Assembly (NCBI RefSeq): GCF_015482765.1
Contig: NZ_JADMLB010000067.1
Coordinates: forward strand, 1-64,000
Length of the DNA: 64,000 nt
DNA from: Halodesulfovibrio sp.
Lineage (GTDB): Bacteria > Desulfobacterota > Desulfovibrionia > Desulfovibrionales > Desulfovibrionaceae
Direction of reading: 5' to 3'
Position numbers and translations under genes: made by a program. The notes under the pieces are model-generated. The model searched no databases and was not told the DNA's origin. It worked only from the letters and a program-made list of their open reading frames with translations. Each line of letters opens with the position of its first letter. Within the stretch, counting starts at the first letter, position 1. Positions 1 through 7,034 of this stretch are shown here, piece after piece.

Positions 1-84
1 TAATTCAAGACCACCGGTCTGACGATCGATCTCTTGAAAAATGGAACGGCCTACTTCGGGATCTTGGATAAAGACTTCATCCAT
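1..84 (-). CDS. glyA: Serine hydroxymethyltransferase, N-terminal fragment
   Basis: Only the first 28 codons lie in the window; the gene runs off the left edge. The visible residues ([12 protein letters not shown], then RQTGGLEL) match the start of bacterial GlyA, the PLP enzyme that interconverts serine and glycine and loads tetrahydrofolate with a one-carbon unit. The start at 84 has AAGGGG about 8 bases upstream, and an in-frame stop lies five codons before it. It is last in the fatty-acid operon visible here, behind a probable terminator after fabF, so its expression may be partly uncoupled. Identification from 28 residues is good but not certain. Confidence 0.8.
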   Translation of the reverse strand, partial: MDEVFIQDPEVGRSIFQEIDRQTGGLEL

Positions 85-116
85 GAGTGATGCCCCTTAC
101 GATTTAAATGAGGAAG

Positions 117-152
117 AAAAAGGGCGTACACAACTACACGTTGCATACGCCC
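117..152 (-). terminator. Probable terminator/attenuator between fabF and glyA
   Basis: On the minus strand GGGCGTA pairs with TACGCCC, with an inner CAAC/GTTG pairing, and the stem is followed by TTTTTC. It lies just after the fabF stop and about 30 bases before the glyA start. Its likely role is to reduce read-through into glyA. Confidence 0.6.
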
Positions 153-157
153 ACACA

Positions 158-1405
158 TTACCCGTCGAAACGCTTGAACAGCACACTTGCGTTTGTGCCG
201 CCAAAGCCGAAGTTGTTGCTGAGAACGAACTCAGCTTGATACTTCTCTGAACCATTCCCCATGTAGTTCAGATCGCATTCTGGGTCTGGTGATTCTTGGT
301 TTGCGGTTCCCGGAACAATTCCTTTATCAAGCGTCAAGCAGGAGAATACCCCCTCCATGCCGCCAGCAGCACCTAACAGGTGTCCCGTCTGAGATTTGTT
401 CGCAGAGATACGCAGTTTGTACGCATGATCACCAAAGACTTTTTTCATCGCACCCGTCTCTGCCTTGTCATTAAGAGCGGTAGAGGTAGCGTGTGCGTTG
501 ATGCAGTCCACAGCATCAGGTGCAATGCCCGCTTCTTCAATAGCGTCGAGCATTGACTGAGCCATTCCTTCGGAATCTTCACGTGGTGCAGTCATATGGA
601 ATGCATCACCTGTAGAACCGAAGCCCACAACTTCCGCGTAAATTTTTGCACCGCGGGCTTTTGCAGAATCGTATGATTCGAGAAGGAGCAGACCTGCGCC
701 TTCACCGATGATGAAGCCGGAGCGTTCTGCGTCGAATGGACGGGAAGCTTTAAGCGGCTCATCGTTACGGTTGCTGCAAAGCGCTTTAAGCGCGGTAAAG
801 CCGGATACACCCATTGGGGTGATAGTGGATTCTACACCGCCTGTGATGACAGCATCACAGCGTCCGTATTTAATATCTTCAAATGCGTGTCCGATTGCGT
901 GGGTACCGGATGCACAAGCACTGGTGAATACAAGGTTTGGACCTTTTGCGCCAGTAAAAATAGATACTTGTCCCGGTGCCATGTTTGAAATCAGCATTGG
1001 AATCCAGAATGGGCTGATTTTGTTTGGACCGGCGCTTGTGAGTTTTGTGTGGAAGGTTTCGATGGTATTAAGACCACCAAGACCTACACCCAGCATTACG
1101 CCCACGCGCTTCGCATTTTCATCGGTAATTTCGTATTCAGAGCTTTCCATGAGCTGTTTTGCACATGCTACGCCGAACTGTACGAAACGGTCCATGCGGC
1201 GAGCCTGTTTAGCCGGAATATGGTCAGCTGCATTAAAATCTTTAACTTCGCCTGCAATCTGTGAAGTGAACTCGCTTGCATCGAACTGGGTGATAGGACC
1301 GATTCCGGATTCGCCGGCAATCAGTTTCTCCCAGCTTGTGTCAACATCGTTCCCGAGTGGGTTGATGGTGGCAACGCCAGTTACTACTACTCTTTTTTCA
1401 GTCAT
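158..1405 (-). CDS. fabF: Beta-ketoacyl-ACP synthase II
   Basis: Condenses malonyl-ACP with acyl-ACP in the fatty-acid elongation cycle (cytosolic). The 415-residue protein has the thiolase-fold catalytic triad: Cys164 in TSACASG, His305 in NAHATST and His342 in GHLLGAAGG. The C-terminal NNFGFGGTNAS motif is also present. Length is normal for FabF. The start MTEKRVVVTG at 1405 is preferred over upstream in-frame codons because AGGA sits 9 bases before it and the N-terminus then matches the family. It follows acpP in the operon across a 170-base gap that holds a strong hairpin (1518-1549). Confidence 0.96.
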   Translation of the reverse strand: MTEKRVVVTGVATINPLGNDVDTSWEKLIAGESGIGPITQFDASEFTSQIAGEVKDFNAADHIPAKQARRMDRFVQFGVACAKQLMESSEYEITDENAKRVGVMLGVGLGGLNTIETFHTKLTSAGPNKISPFWIPMLISNMAPGQVSIFTGAKGPNLVFTSACASGTHAIGHAFEDIKYGRCDAVITGGVESTITPMGVSGFTALKALCSNRNDEPLKASRPFDAERSGFIIGEGAGLLLLESYDSAKARGAKIYAEVVGFGSTGDAFHMTAPREDSEGMAQSMLDAIEEAGIAPDAVDCINAHATSTALNDKAETGAMKKVFGDHAYKLRISANKSQTGHLLGAAGGMEGVFSCLTLDKGIVPGTANQESPDPECDLNYMGNGSEKYQAEFVLSNNFGFGGTNASVLFKRFDG

Positions 1406-1517
1406 ATGCTTCATTCCTGGGAAAAAGTGCGCTGTATAAGAGATCAATTCAACCCGCTTCTCTTCACGTTGCGCCGATGACACTACCTCATTTATGTGTC
1501 ATCAAAATAAGCGGGTA

Positions 1518-1549
1518 AGGCGTCTTATGCAGTAATGCACAAGACGCCT
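1518..1549 (-). other. Intercistronic hairpin between acpP and fabF
   Basis: AGGCGTCTT and AAGACGCCT form a perfect 9-bp outer stem, with further pairing of TGCA segments inside. No T-run follows on the minus strand, so this is not a standard intrinsic terminator. In an operon mRNA such a structure can act as an RNA-processing or 3' stabilising element. That would fit the need for much more ACP than FabF, but this is inference. Confidence 0.6.
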
Positions 1550-1576
1550 GTATATAAAACGCTGTAACAGTGCTGA

Positions 1577-1807
1577 CTACTGCTGTTTAGCAATGTAGTC
1601 GTATGCATCCTGAACTTTCAGGATTTTCTGTGCGTCGTCGTCGTCAATTTCAACGCCGAACTCTTCTTCCATAGCCATGATGAGTTCGGTGAGGTCGAGG
1701 GAGTCAGCGCCGAGGTCTTCAACGAAAGATGCTTCGTTTTTAACTTCTTCTTCAGATACGCCGAGCTGCTCAATGATGATCTGTTTTACTTTTGCTTCTG
1801 CAGACAT
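1577..1807 (-). CDS. acpP: Acyl carrier protein
   Basis: Small acidic carrier (76 residues) that holds growing acyl chains on a phosphopantetheine arm. The attachment site is Ser36 in [10 protein letters not shown]. The rest is the usual four-helix ACP sequence ending [12 protein letters not shown]. The start MSAEAKVKQ at 1807 has GGAGGA 4 bases upstream; an in-frame ATG four codons earlier overlaps that ribosome site and is rejected. It sits between fabG and fabF, the classical fab cluster order. It would be modified by holo-ACP synthase, which is not in this window. Confidence 0.97.
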   Translation of the reverse strand: MSAEAKVKQIIIEQLGVSEEEVKNEASFVEDLGADSLDLTELIMAMEEEFGVEIDDDDAQKILKVQDAYDYIAKQQ

Positions 1808-1891
1808 GGATTCCTCCAACGGATTGTTTCTTTTTGTTATTTTGCCTTCTCAAAGGAAAGCAGTAAAGTTTTATTACGGACAAAGAGTCCG

Positions 1892-2632
1892 CTAGCAGTA
1901 CAAGCCGCCATTAACGGCAATAACTTGTCCTGTGATGTAGCCGGCACCATCTGATGCAAGGAAAGCTACTGTATTTGCAATGTCCTCTACGTTGCCCATG
2001 CGTTTGAGAGGGATTGCTTTTTCGTAATCACCGCGCACTTTCTCTGGAAGAGCGTCCGTCATATCGGTTTGGATAAAACCAGGGGCAACAGCGTTAACGG
2101 TGATATTACGTGCACCGAGTTCTTTTGCCATAGATTTTGTCATACCGATAATACCGGCTTTAGCAGAGCAGTAATTAGCCTGACCAGCGTTGCCCATCTG
2201 GCCCACTACGGAAGTGAGGTTGATGATACGGCCGCAGCGCTGTTTGCTCATGATTTTTGCTGCTTCTCTACAAGCAACAAAAGCTCCGCGCAGGTTTACG
2301 TTAATGACACGATCGAAATCTTCATTCTTCATACGAAGGAGAAGACCGTCTTTAGTGACACCGGCGTTGTTAACAAGAACATCCAGTTTCACTTTGTCTT
2401 TAATTTCTTCTTTAAAAAATGCTGCAATCTCTTCAGGATTGCCAACATCTAATTTGAACGCTTTTGCTTTACCACCGGCAGCTTCAATTGCTGCTGCTAC
2501 GTTCTGAGCTTCTTCCGGCTTAGAAACGTATGTGAGGTAAACCTGAAATCCGGCTTTACCCAGCTGCTCAGCAATAGATTTTCCAATGCCGCGAGAGCCG
2601 CCGGTAACCAGTGCAGTTGAAAGTAAGTCCAT
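1892..2632 (-). CDS. fabG: 3-oxoacyl-ACP reductase
   Basis: NADPH-dependent reduction of beta-ketoacyl-ACP, the second step of the elongation cycle. A short-chain dehydrogenase of 246 residues. The Rossmann motif TGGSRGIG is at 10-17, NNAG at 88-91, and the catalytic set is Ser141, Tyr154 and Lys158 (NYCSAKAG) with Asn113. The start has only a weak ribosome site, but the N-terminus fits FabG. The gene is separated from fabH by 138 bases that contain a plausible internal promoter (2670-2698). Confidence 0.95.
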   Translation of the reverse strand: MDLLSTALVTGGSRGIGKSIAEQLGKAGFQVYLTYVSKPEEAQNVAAAIEAAGGKAKAFKLDVGNPEEIAAFFKEEIKDKVKLDVLVNNAGVTKDGLLLRMKNEDFDRVINVNLRGAFVACREAAKIMSKQRCGRIINLTSVVGQMGNAGQANYCSAKAGIIGMTKSMAKELGARNITVNAVAPGFIQTDMTDALPEKVRGDYEKAIPLKRMGNVEDIANTVAFLASDGAGYITGQVIAVNGGLYC

Positions 2633-2669
2633 AATAATTCGCTTCTGGTTAGGGTGTTAAAAGCAATGC

Positions 2670-2698
2670 CTTATACCTTAAAGAGAGTATAACTTCAA
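2670..2698 (-). promoter_or_regulatory. Possible internal promoter upstream of fabG
   Basis: On the minus strand TTGAAG and TATAAG are separated by 17 bases, close to a sigma-70 layout, 38 bases before the fabG start. The same stretch contains a TTATAC/GTATAA inverted repeat with a 10-base spacer that could be an operator. Sequence-only prediction. Confidence 0.4.
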
Positions 2699-2770
2699 TT
2701 CCCAAAACTGGCTGTGTAACATGTAATAATGTTTAGCTTTTAGAAAGAGAAGGGCATTAGTTTCCAGTCT

Positions 2771-3760
2771 CTATGTTCTCAGAAGTGCTGCGCCCCAGGT
2801 GAAACCGCCGCCGAATGTTGTCAGCAGAATGTTTTTACCCGGTTCGAGTAAACCGTCAGCTTTTGCCTGTCCAAGTGCAATAGGAATAGAAGCAGCAGAG
2901 GTGTTCCCTACTTTATCTACGTTTACGAACACTCGTTCAGTCGCAATGGTAAGTTTTTTACCGACAGCTTCGATGATGCGCATATTAGCCTGATGAGGAA
3001 TGAGCATGTCAATATCATCAGGAGTGAGACCGTTGCGTTCCATAAGGTCTTTACACACGCCTACCATGCTGCGGACAGCGTGTTTGAAGACTTCGCGTCC
3101 CTGCATCATAATGAAGTGTTCATCTGGAACTGTCTGACCGACTTTGTACGGCAGAGAAGATCCGCCACCGCGGATTGTCAGCAGGTCTCGCAGAGAACCA
3201 TCAGAGGAAAGTTCGACGTCTACAACAGCAGTAGAATTTTCTGTAGGTGTGGCTGAGATAATGACTGCGCCGGCACCGTCACCGAAAAGAACGCATGTGT
3301 TGCGGTCTTCCCAGTTAGTACGGGATGACATAGTCTCACCGCCGCACAGAAGGATGTTTGCATCTTCTTCTGTCTGGACAAGAGAGCTAGCCAGTTTCAG
3401 CCCGTATACAAAGCCGGAGCATGCTGCGCTCAAATCGAGAGCCATGCGGCCTTTTAAGCCGATTTTGTCTTCAGTGATGCATGCTGTGTTTGGGCAGTAG
3501 GCATCTGGAGTACAGGTCGCCACAAGAATATGAGATAACTCTTCCCGGTTCATCTTCGCATCAGCAAGGGCAACTTCAGCTGCCTGAGAGGTGAGGTCGG
3601 AAGTTGACTGACCTTCTGCCACAATGTGGCGCTGCTCAATACCTGTGCGAGTTTTGATCCATTCGTCGCTTGTGTCGACCATCTTTTCGAGGTCGAAGTT
3701 GGTTAGAACCTTTTCAGGAACAAATGCTCCGAAGCCCCGGATGTAACATTGCTTTTTCAT
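2771..3760 (-). CDS. fabH: Beta-ketoacyl-ACP synthase III
   Basis: Starts fatty-acid synthesis by condensing acetyl-CoA with malonyl-ACP. The 329-residue protein has the FabH triad: Cys114 in AACSGF, His256 in PHQANMRI and Asn286 in VGNTSAAS. The start MKKQCYIRGFG at 3760 gives the usual length. An in-frame ATG ten codons upstream (3790) has GAGG about 16 bases before it and cannot be fully excluded. The gene lies 23 bases downstream of plsX by the longer start, or 53 by the chosen one, and is very probably co-transcribed with it. Confidence 0.96.
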   Translation of the reverse strand: MKKQCYIRGFGAFVPEKVLTNFDLEKMVDTSDEWIKTRTGIEQRHIVAEGQSTSDLTSQAAEVALADAKMNREELSHILVATCTPDAYCPNTACITEDKIGLKGRMALDLSAACSGFVYGLKLASSLVQTEEDANILLCGGETMSSRTNWEDRNTCVLFGDGAGAVIISATPTENSTAVVDVELSSDGSLRDLLTIRGGGSSLPYKVGQTVPDEHFIMMQGREVFKHAVRSMVGVCKDLMERNGLTPDDIDMLIPHQANMRIIEAVGKKLTIATERVFVNVDKVGNTSAASIPIALGQAKADGLLEPGKNILLTTFGGGFTWGAALLRT

Positions 3761-3813
3761 TGCAGTTTCCGGAAAGCTACAAAGCGGCACAGTAGTACTG
3801 CACCGCCTCAGCT

Positions 3814-4854
3814 TTAGTTCTTAATAGCTCTGCCGAAGCTTGTCAGCTCTTCATTGGCGCTGATTGCTTCAACTAGGCGTTCATTTGTTTTTTTGCGTAC
3901 GAAAGTAGATGCCATTTTTACGGCATTGAAGATAGCTTTATCATTCGATGCGCCGTGACATACAATCGCGATCCCCTTAAGTCCCAAAACTGGTGCGCCG
4001 CCATATTCGGCGTAGTCCACAATTTTTGCAAACTTTTTAAACGCTTTTTTCGCCAGTAATGTTCCTATCTTAGCAATTGTACTTGACATCAACTGTCGTT
4101 TTAACAGCCGGCTCATTGAGGTGCTGAGACCTTCACTGAGCTTCAAGGCCACGTTGCCTACAAAACCGTCGCAGACAACAACGTCAACTTCACCTGTAAA
4201 GAGGTCACGTCCCTCAACGTTCCCCAGGAAGTTAATGTCGTTTGTCAGTTTGAACAGGTCGTAGGCTTCTTTTACCTGAACGTTGCCTTTCCCTTCTTCT
4301 TCACCGATGGAAAGAAGGCCGATTCGTGGAGATTCATACTCCAGAAGGTCACGGGCAAAGGCGTTGGCCATAAGGCCGAACTGGAACAGGTGCTGAGGCT
4401 TACAATCTACGTTGGCTCCTACATCAAGAAGAACGATAGGGTTCTTCTCTGTAGGCATTACGCTCGCTAGGGCAGGGCGTTCTACGCCGGCAATGCGTCC
4501 AATAATAAACATGCCGCACGCAACTGTGGCACCGGAGTTACCGGCGCTGACGATGCCGTCAGCTTTGCCTTCTTTTACAAGGCGGCATGCAACTTGGATA
4601 GATGCATTTTTTTTGCGACGAAGAATATCGGAAGGCTTCTCGTCCATCCCTGCCACCTCGTCGGTGTGCACTACTTCATAGGCCACCCCGTTAAGGGGTA
4701 GCCTATCGAGTTCGGCATTAATCAGCTTCTCGTTACCGACAAGGATGACTTTGATACCGAAGGTGCGAGCAGCCTTGATAGCACCTGGGACGTTAACGGA
4801 CGGGCCAATGTCACCGCCCATTGCGTCCACGGCTATAACGGGAATGCTATGCAT
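3814..4854 (-). CDS. plsX: Phosphate acyltransferase PlsX
   Basis: Converts acyl-ACP to acyl-phosphate for the PlsY pathway of phospholipid synthesis; peripheral membrane enzyme. The 346-residue protein begins MHSIPVIAVDAMGGD and carries the family signatures VDAMGGDIGP and SAGNSGATVACGMF. The start codon at 4854 overlaps the last 8 bases of rpmF, so translation is probably coupled. An AAGGA lies unusually close (2 bases) to the ATG, inside rpmF. The rpmF-plsX pair is widely conserved. Confidence 0.95.
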   Translation of the reverse strand: MHSIPVIAVDAMGGDIGPSVNVPGAIKAARTFGIKVILVGNEKLINAELDRLPLNGVAYEVVHTDEVAGMDEKPSDILRRKKNASIQVACRLVKEGKADGIVSAGNSGATVACGMFIIGRIAGVERPALASVMPTEKNPIVLLDVGANVDCKPQHLFQFGLMANAFARDLLEYESPRIGLLSIGEEEGKGNVQVKEAYDLFKLTNDINFLGNVEGRDLFTGEVDVVVCDGFVGNVALKLSEGLSTSMSRLLKRQLMSSTIAKIGTLLAKKAFKKFAKIVDYAEYGGAPVLGLKGIAIVCHGASNDKAIFNAVKMASTFVRKKTNERLVEAISANEELTSFGRAIKN

Positions 4855-5023
4855 CGTCCTTACTGATCTGACGACCGTTGTAAGTGCCACAAGCTGCACA
4901 AACGCGGTGTGGAAGCGCTGCTTCGCCGCATTCGCAGTATACTACGGAAGGTACAGCCACACGGTGGTGGGAGCGACGCATGCCCTTACGGGACTTAGAT
5001 TTTCTTTTCTGTGCTACAGCCAT
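4847..5023 (-). CDS. rpmF: 50S ribosomal protein L32
   Basis: Fifty-eight residues, short enough to be missed by length cut-offs. It begins MAVAQKRKSKSRKGMRRSHH, the typical basic L32 N-terminus, followed by a zinc-ribbon-like stretch with Cys30, Cys32, Cys42 and Cys45. The first pair is spaced C-x-C. AGAGAGGT precedes the ATG at 5023. It ends inside the start region of plsX (8-base overlap), coupling ribosome and membrane lipid synthesis genes as in many bacteria. Confidence 0.95.
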   Translation of the reverse strand: MAVAQKRKSKSRKGMRRSHHRVAVPSVVYCECGEAALPHRVCAACGTYNGRQISKDDA

Positions 5024-5074
5024 GACAGACCTCTCTTTAATCTGCTTTCGAACGAATTCCGAAAGACGTAATCG

Positions 5075-5605
5075 TTATTTATTCACTTTAAGGTTCCGAA
5101 GAACCGCAAAGCGAGGATCGAGTGTTGAATCTTCACACTCGCATTTTCCAGTGTTTAAGTCTTTGCCGCACTCAGCGCAAAGACCCTTACAGTCTTCCTT
5201 GCATAAGGGTTTGACCGGAAGGGCGATGACAAATTCTTCCCAAAGTACACTTGCAATCTCAATTTCGATTCCAGTACTTTCGTTTGCGATGCGAACATTA
5301 GGTTCGGTATCGTCCGAACTTAGCTCTTCGTCAAGCATGAATACTTCATCAAAATTTTGATTGATGGTAATGGTTGCGTCTTGAGTACAACGGTTGCATG
5401 GCAGATTAACAGTACCTGTCAGGCTGCCGTGCAAAATACATCCCTGCTCTTGAGGGATGAGGAATAAACGGGCTGCAAACTCTTCCTTAATAGTGTAGGG
5501 AAGAGCGAACTCATCAATGGGACCTTGCCATATGGACTGGTCGTTGATGATTATTTCCTTGCCTTCAGGAGGCAGATCCTTGATTGCTAGCCAAAGTTGT
5601 TTCAT
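5075..5605 (-). CDS. yceD: YceD/DUF177 family protein
   Basis: A 176-residue protein of the YceD (DUF177) family, which almost always precedes rpmF and is linked to 23S rRNA or ribosome metabolism; the precise activity is not established. Visible features are a CNRC pair near the middle and a C-terminal Cys-rich segment (CKEDC, CAECG, CEC) that may bind metal. AGAGGA lies 7 bases before the ATG. It is first in the operon, behind a good promoter (5631-5660). The 51-base gap to rpmF shows no terminator. Confidence 0.88.
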   Translation of the reverse strand: MKQLWLAIKDLPPEGKEIIINDQSIWQGPIDEFALPYTIKEEFAARLFLIPQEQGCILHGSLTGTVNLPCNRCTQDATITINQNFDEVFMLDEELSSDDTEPNVRIANESTGIEIEIASVLWEEFVIALPVKPLCKEDCKGLCAECGKDLNTGKCECEDSTLDPRFAVLRNLKVNK

Positions 5606-5630
5606 ATTGATGTCCTCTTGCGGAAGGGGA

Positions 5631-5660
5631 TTTCTACATGCGACAGTGTTTGTTTGTCAA
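5631..5660 (-). promoter_or_regulatory. Promoter of the yceD-rpmF-plsX-fab operon
   Basis: On the minus strand a perfect TTGACA (5655-5660) is followed after 18 bases by TAGAAA (5631-5636), ending about 25 bases before the yceD start. It lies back to back with a plus-strand promoter candidate for rpmB, so the two ribosomal-protein transcription units diverge from one small region. Confidence 0.6.
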
Positions 5661-5668
5661 GAAAAGGG

Positions 5669-5695
5669 TTGCCTTTTTTGTATCGAGGGTATAAT
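5669..5695 (+). promoter_or_regulatory. Probable promoter of rpmB
   Basis: A perfect TATAAT at 5690-5695 with TTGCCT at 5669-5674 (15-base spacing, somewhat short). Transcription would start near 5702 and leave a leader of about 100 bases before rpmB. The -35 element is only moderate. Confidence 0.5.
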
Positions 5696-5801
5696 ACACC
5701 CATCTCTTTGCTTGCGCAGTTGCAGTAAAACTTTTAGAGAAGTTCTGCCCGCGTGACAATAAAAGCAATAAATTTTTTTCTTTAATATACGGAGAATCGC
5801 C

Positions 5802-6011
5802 ATGGCTAAAGAATGTGCTATTTGCGGTAAAGGCCCACAGGTCGGTAACAATGTTTCTCACTCACACATCAAAACCAAACGTCGTTTTCTGCCTAACCTC
5901 CAGCGTGTACGTCATCAGTTCCCTACTGGTCAGGTAAAATCTATCAACGTTTGCACCCGTTGTCTGCGCTCTGGCGCTGTTGTGAAGCCTGTAGCAACTA
6001 AGAGTGCTTAA
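5802..6011 (+). CDS. rpmB: 50S ribosomal protein L28
   Basis: Structural protein of the large ribosomal subunit, 69 residues. It begins [16 protein letters not shown] and has a second Cys pair (VCTRCLRSG), making the zinc-binding form of L28. The body ([16 protein letters not shown]) is diagnostic. GGAG lies 7 bases before the ATG. It is a single-gene unit with its own promoter and a strong terminator just downstream. It is divergent from the yceD-fab operon. Confidence 0.97.
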   Translation: MAKECAICGKGPQVGNNVSHSHIKTKRRFLPNLQRVRHQFPTGQVKSINVCTRCLRSGAVVKPVATKSA

Positions 6012-6042
6012 GCTTTTTCGGCGATCCAGATTGGACAAGAAA

Positions 6043-6079
6043 AGAAAAAATCTCATCAGCAATGATGAGATTTTTTTTT
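6043..6079 (+). terminator. Intrinsic terminator of rpmB
   Basis: A 10-bp stem, AATCTCATCA paired with TGATGAGATT, with a GCAA tetraloop, followed by a run of T. Confidence 0.9.
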
Positions 6080-6430
6080 ATCAAAAAAATATTTCAAGCA
6101 TTCCCTCCTTATATAATCTGCTCTGTTTTTCGCATTAGCCTCTTTACTAATCAGTGCAGATAGTGAAATCTGTTTTCATAGATTCTATCAAATTACTATA
6201 ATTTTGCAGTATGCTACTTTTTACATATGCCTGCTTTGTTTTTTGAGCGCAGGTATTAGTATGTGTACAGGGCAGCAAGTGGTGGTGACTTGTTGCATAA
6301 TTCCTGTATATTAGAGTAGACCGTTCTGTTTAGGTGGGGGCGTAGCCATAAAAAACCTTGTCATCTCTTACAGAATGACTAGTTGTTCATGGTACGGATA
6401 GATTGCTTAGAACTTGAAGGGCACAACAAT
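6080..6430 (+). other. Intergenic region upstream of fxsA
   Basis: About 350 AT-rich bases with no supported gene. A weak plus-strand promoter candidate (TTGTTG, 16 bases, TAGAGT) lies around 6291-6318. I see no convincing hairpin or repeat. Confidence 0.5.
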
Positions 6431-6967
6431 ATGTTTGGAAGATTATTTTTACTGTTTACACTTATTCCGATTATTGAATTATATACGCTGGTTTCTGTAG
6501 GCTCTGTCATTGGCGGGTTGCCTACAATCGGAATTGTGATTCTTACCGGTATTGCCGGTGCGTGGCTTGCCCGCATGGAAGGCTTTAATACCATGCAGAA
6601 GGTTCGCCAGTCTCTGAATGAGGGACAGGTGCCTGCTGATGAAATGGTGGAAGCGTTACTCATCCTTGTTGCCGGCTTGCTGCTTCTTACACCGGGATTT
6701 GTGACTGACTTTGCCGGTCTTGCTATGTTGCTTCCATTTACAAGAAAGCCGCTGGCACGATGGATGCGTAAGCAGTTTAATGCAGCTGCTGTTCGTAGCG
6801 CAGGTCAGAACCATGCTGGATTTACCTATTACACATGGCACTCCTCTGGTGGTCAGCAGAAAGATGAACAGACCGTTTTTACTGAAATAAAAAACGATGA
6901 AAAAAATCAGACTCCTCGGCAGGCAATAGTGATCGATTGTGAGCCGGTTGATGACGACAAGAAGTAG
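6431..6967 (+). CDS. fxsA: FxsA family membrane protein
   Basis: A 178-residue inner-membrane protein of the FxsA family. In E. coli, overproduction of FxsA relieves exclusion of phage T7 by the F plasmid; the normal cellular role is unknown. The sequence shows the usual hydrophobic segments (LFLLFTLIPIIELYTLV, a Gly-rich second segment, and LLILVAGLLLLTPGFVTD) and then a polar tail of about 70 residues. The start MFGRLFLLF at 6431 has AAGGG about 10 bases upstream. An in-frame ATG 16 codons earlier would add a polar leader that the family lacks. Confidence 0.88.
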   Translation: MFGRLFLLFTLIPIIELYTLVSVGSVIGGLPTIGIVILTGIAGAWLARMEGFNTMQKVRQSLNEGQVPADEMVEALLILVAGLLLLTPGFVTDFAGLAMLLPFTRKPLARWMRKQFNAAAVRSAGQNHAGFTYYTWHSSGGQQKDEQTVFTEIKNDEKNQTPRQAIVIDCEPVDDDKK

Positions 6968-6982
6968 ACCTGAACAAACGAA

Positions 6983-7018
6983 AACGCTCTTCACAGATGT
7001 GAAGAGCGTTTTTTTTTT
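6983..7018 (+). terminator. Terminator between fxsA and the glycosyltransferase gene
   Basis: AACGCTCTTCAC pairs perfectly with GTGAAGAGCGTT around an AGAT loop, followed by ten T. It serves fxsA. With only a short T-run on the other strand it may also help end the convergent gene. Confidence 0.92.
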
Positions 7019-7034
7019 GTCTGGTAAGTATCAG

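Noticed and set aside
708-1439. A 243-codon open frame on the plus strand
   Set aside because: Antisense to fabF; no recognisable domain.
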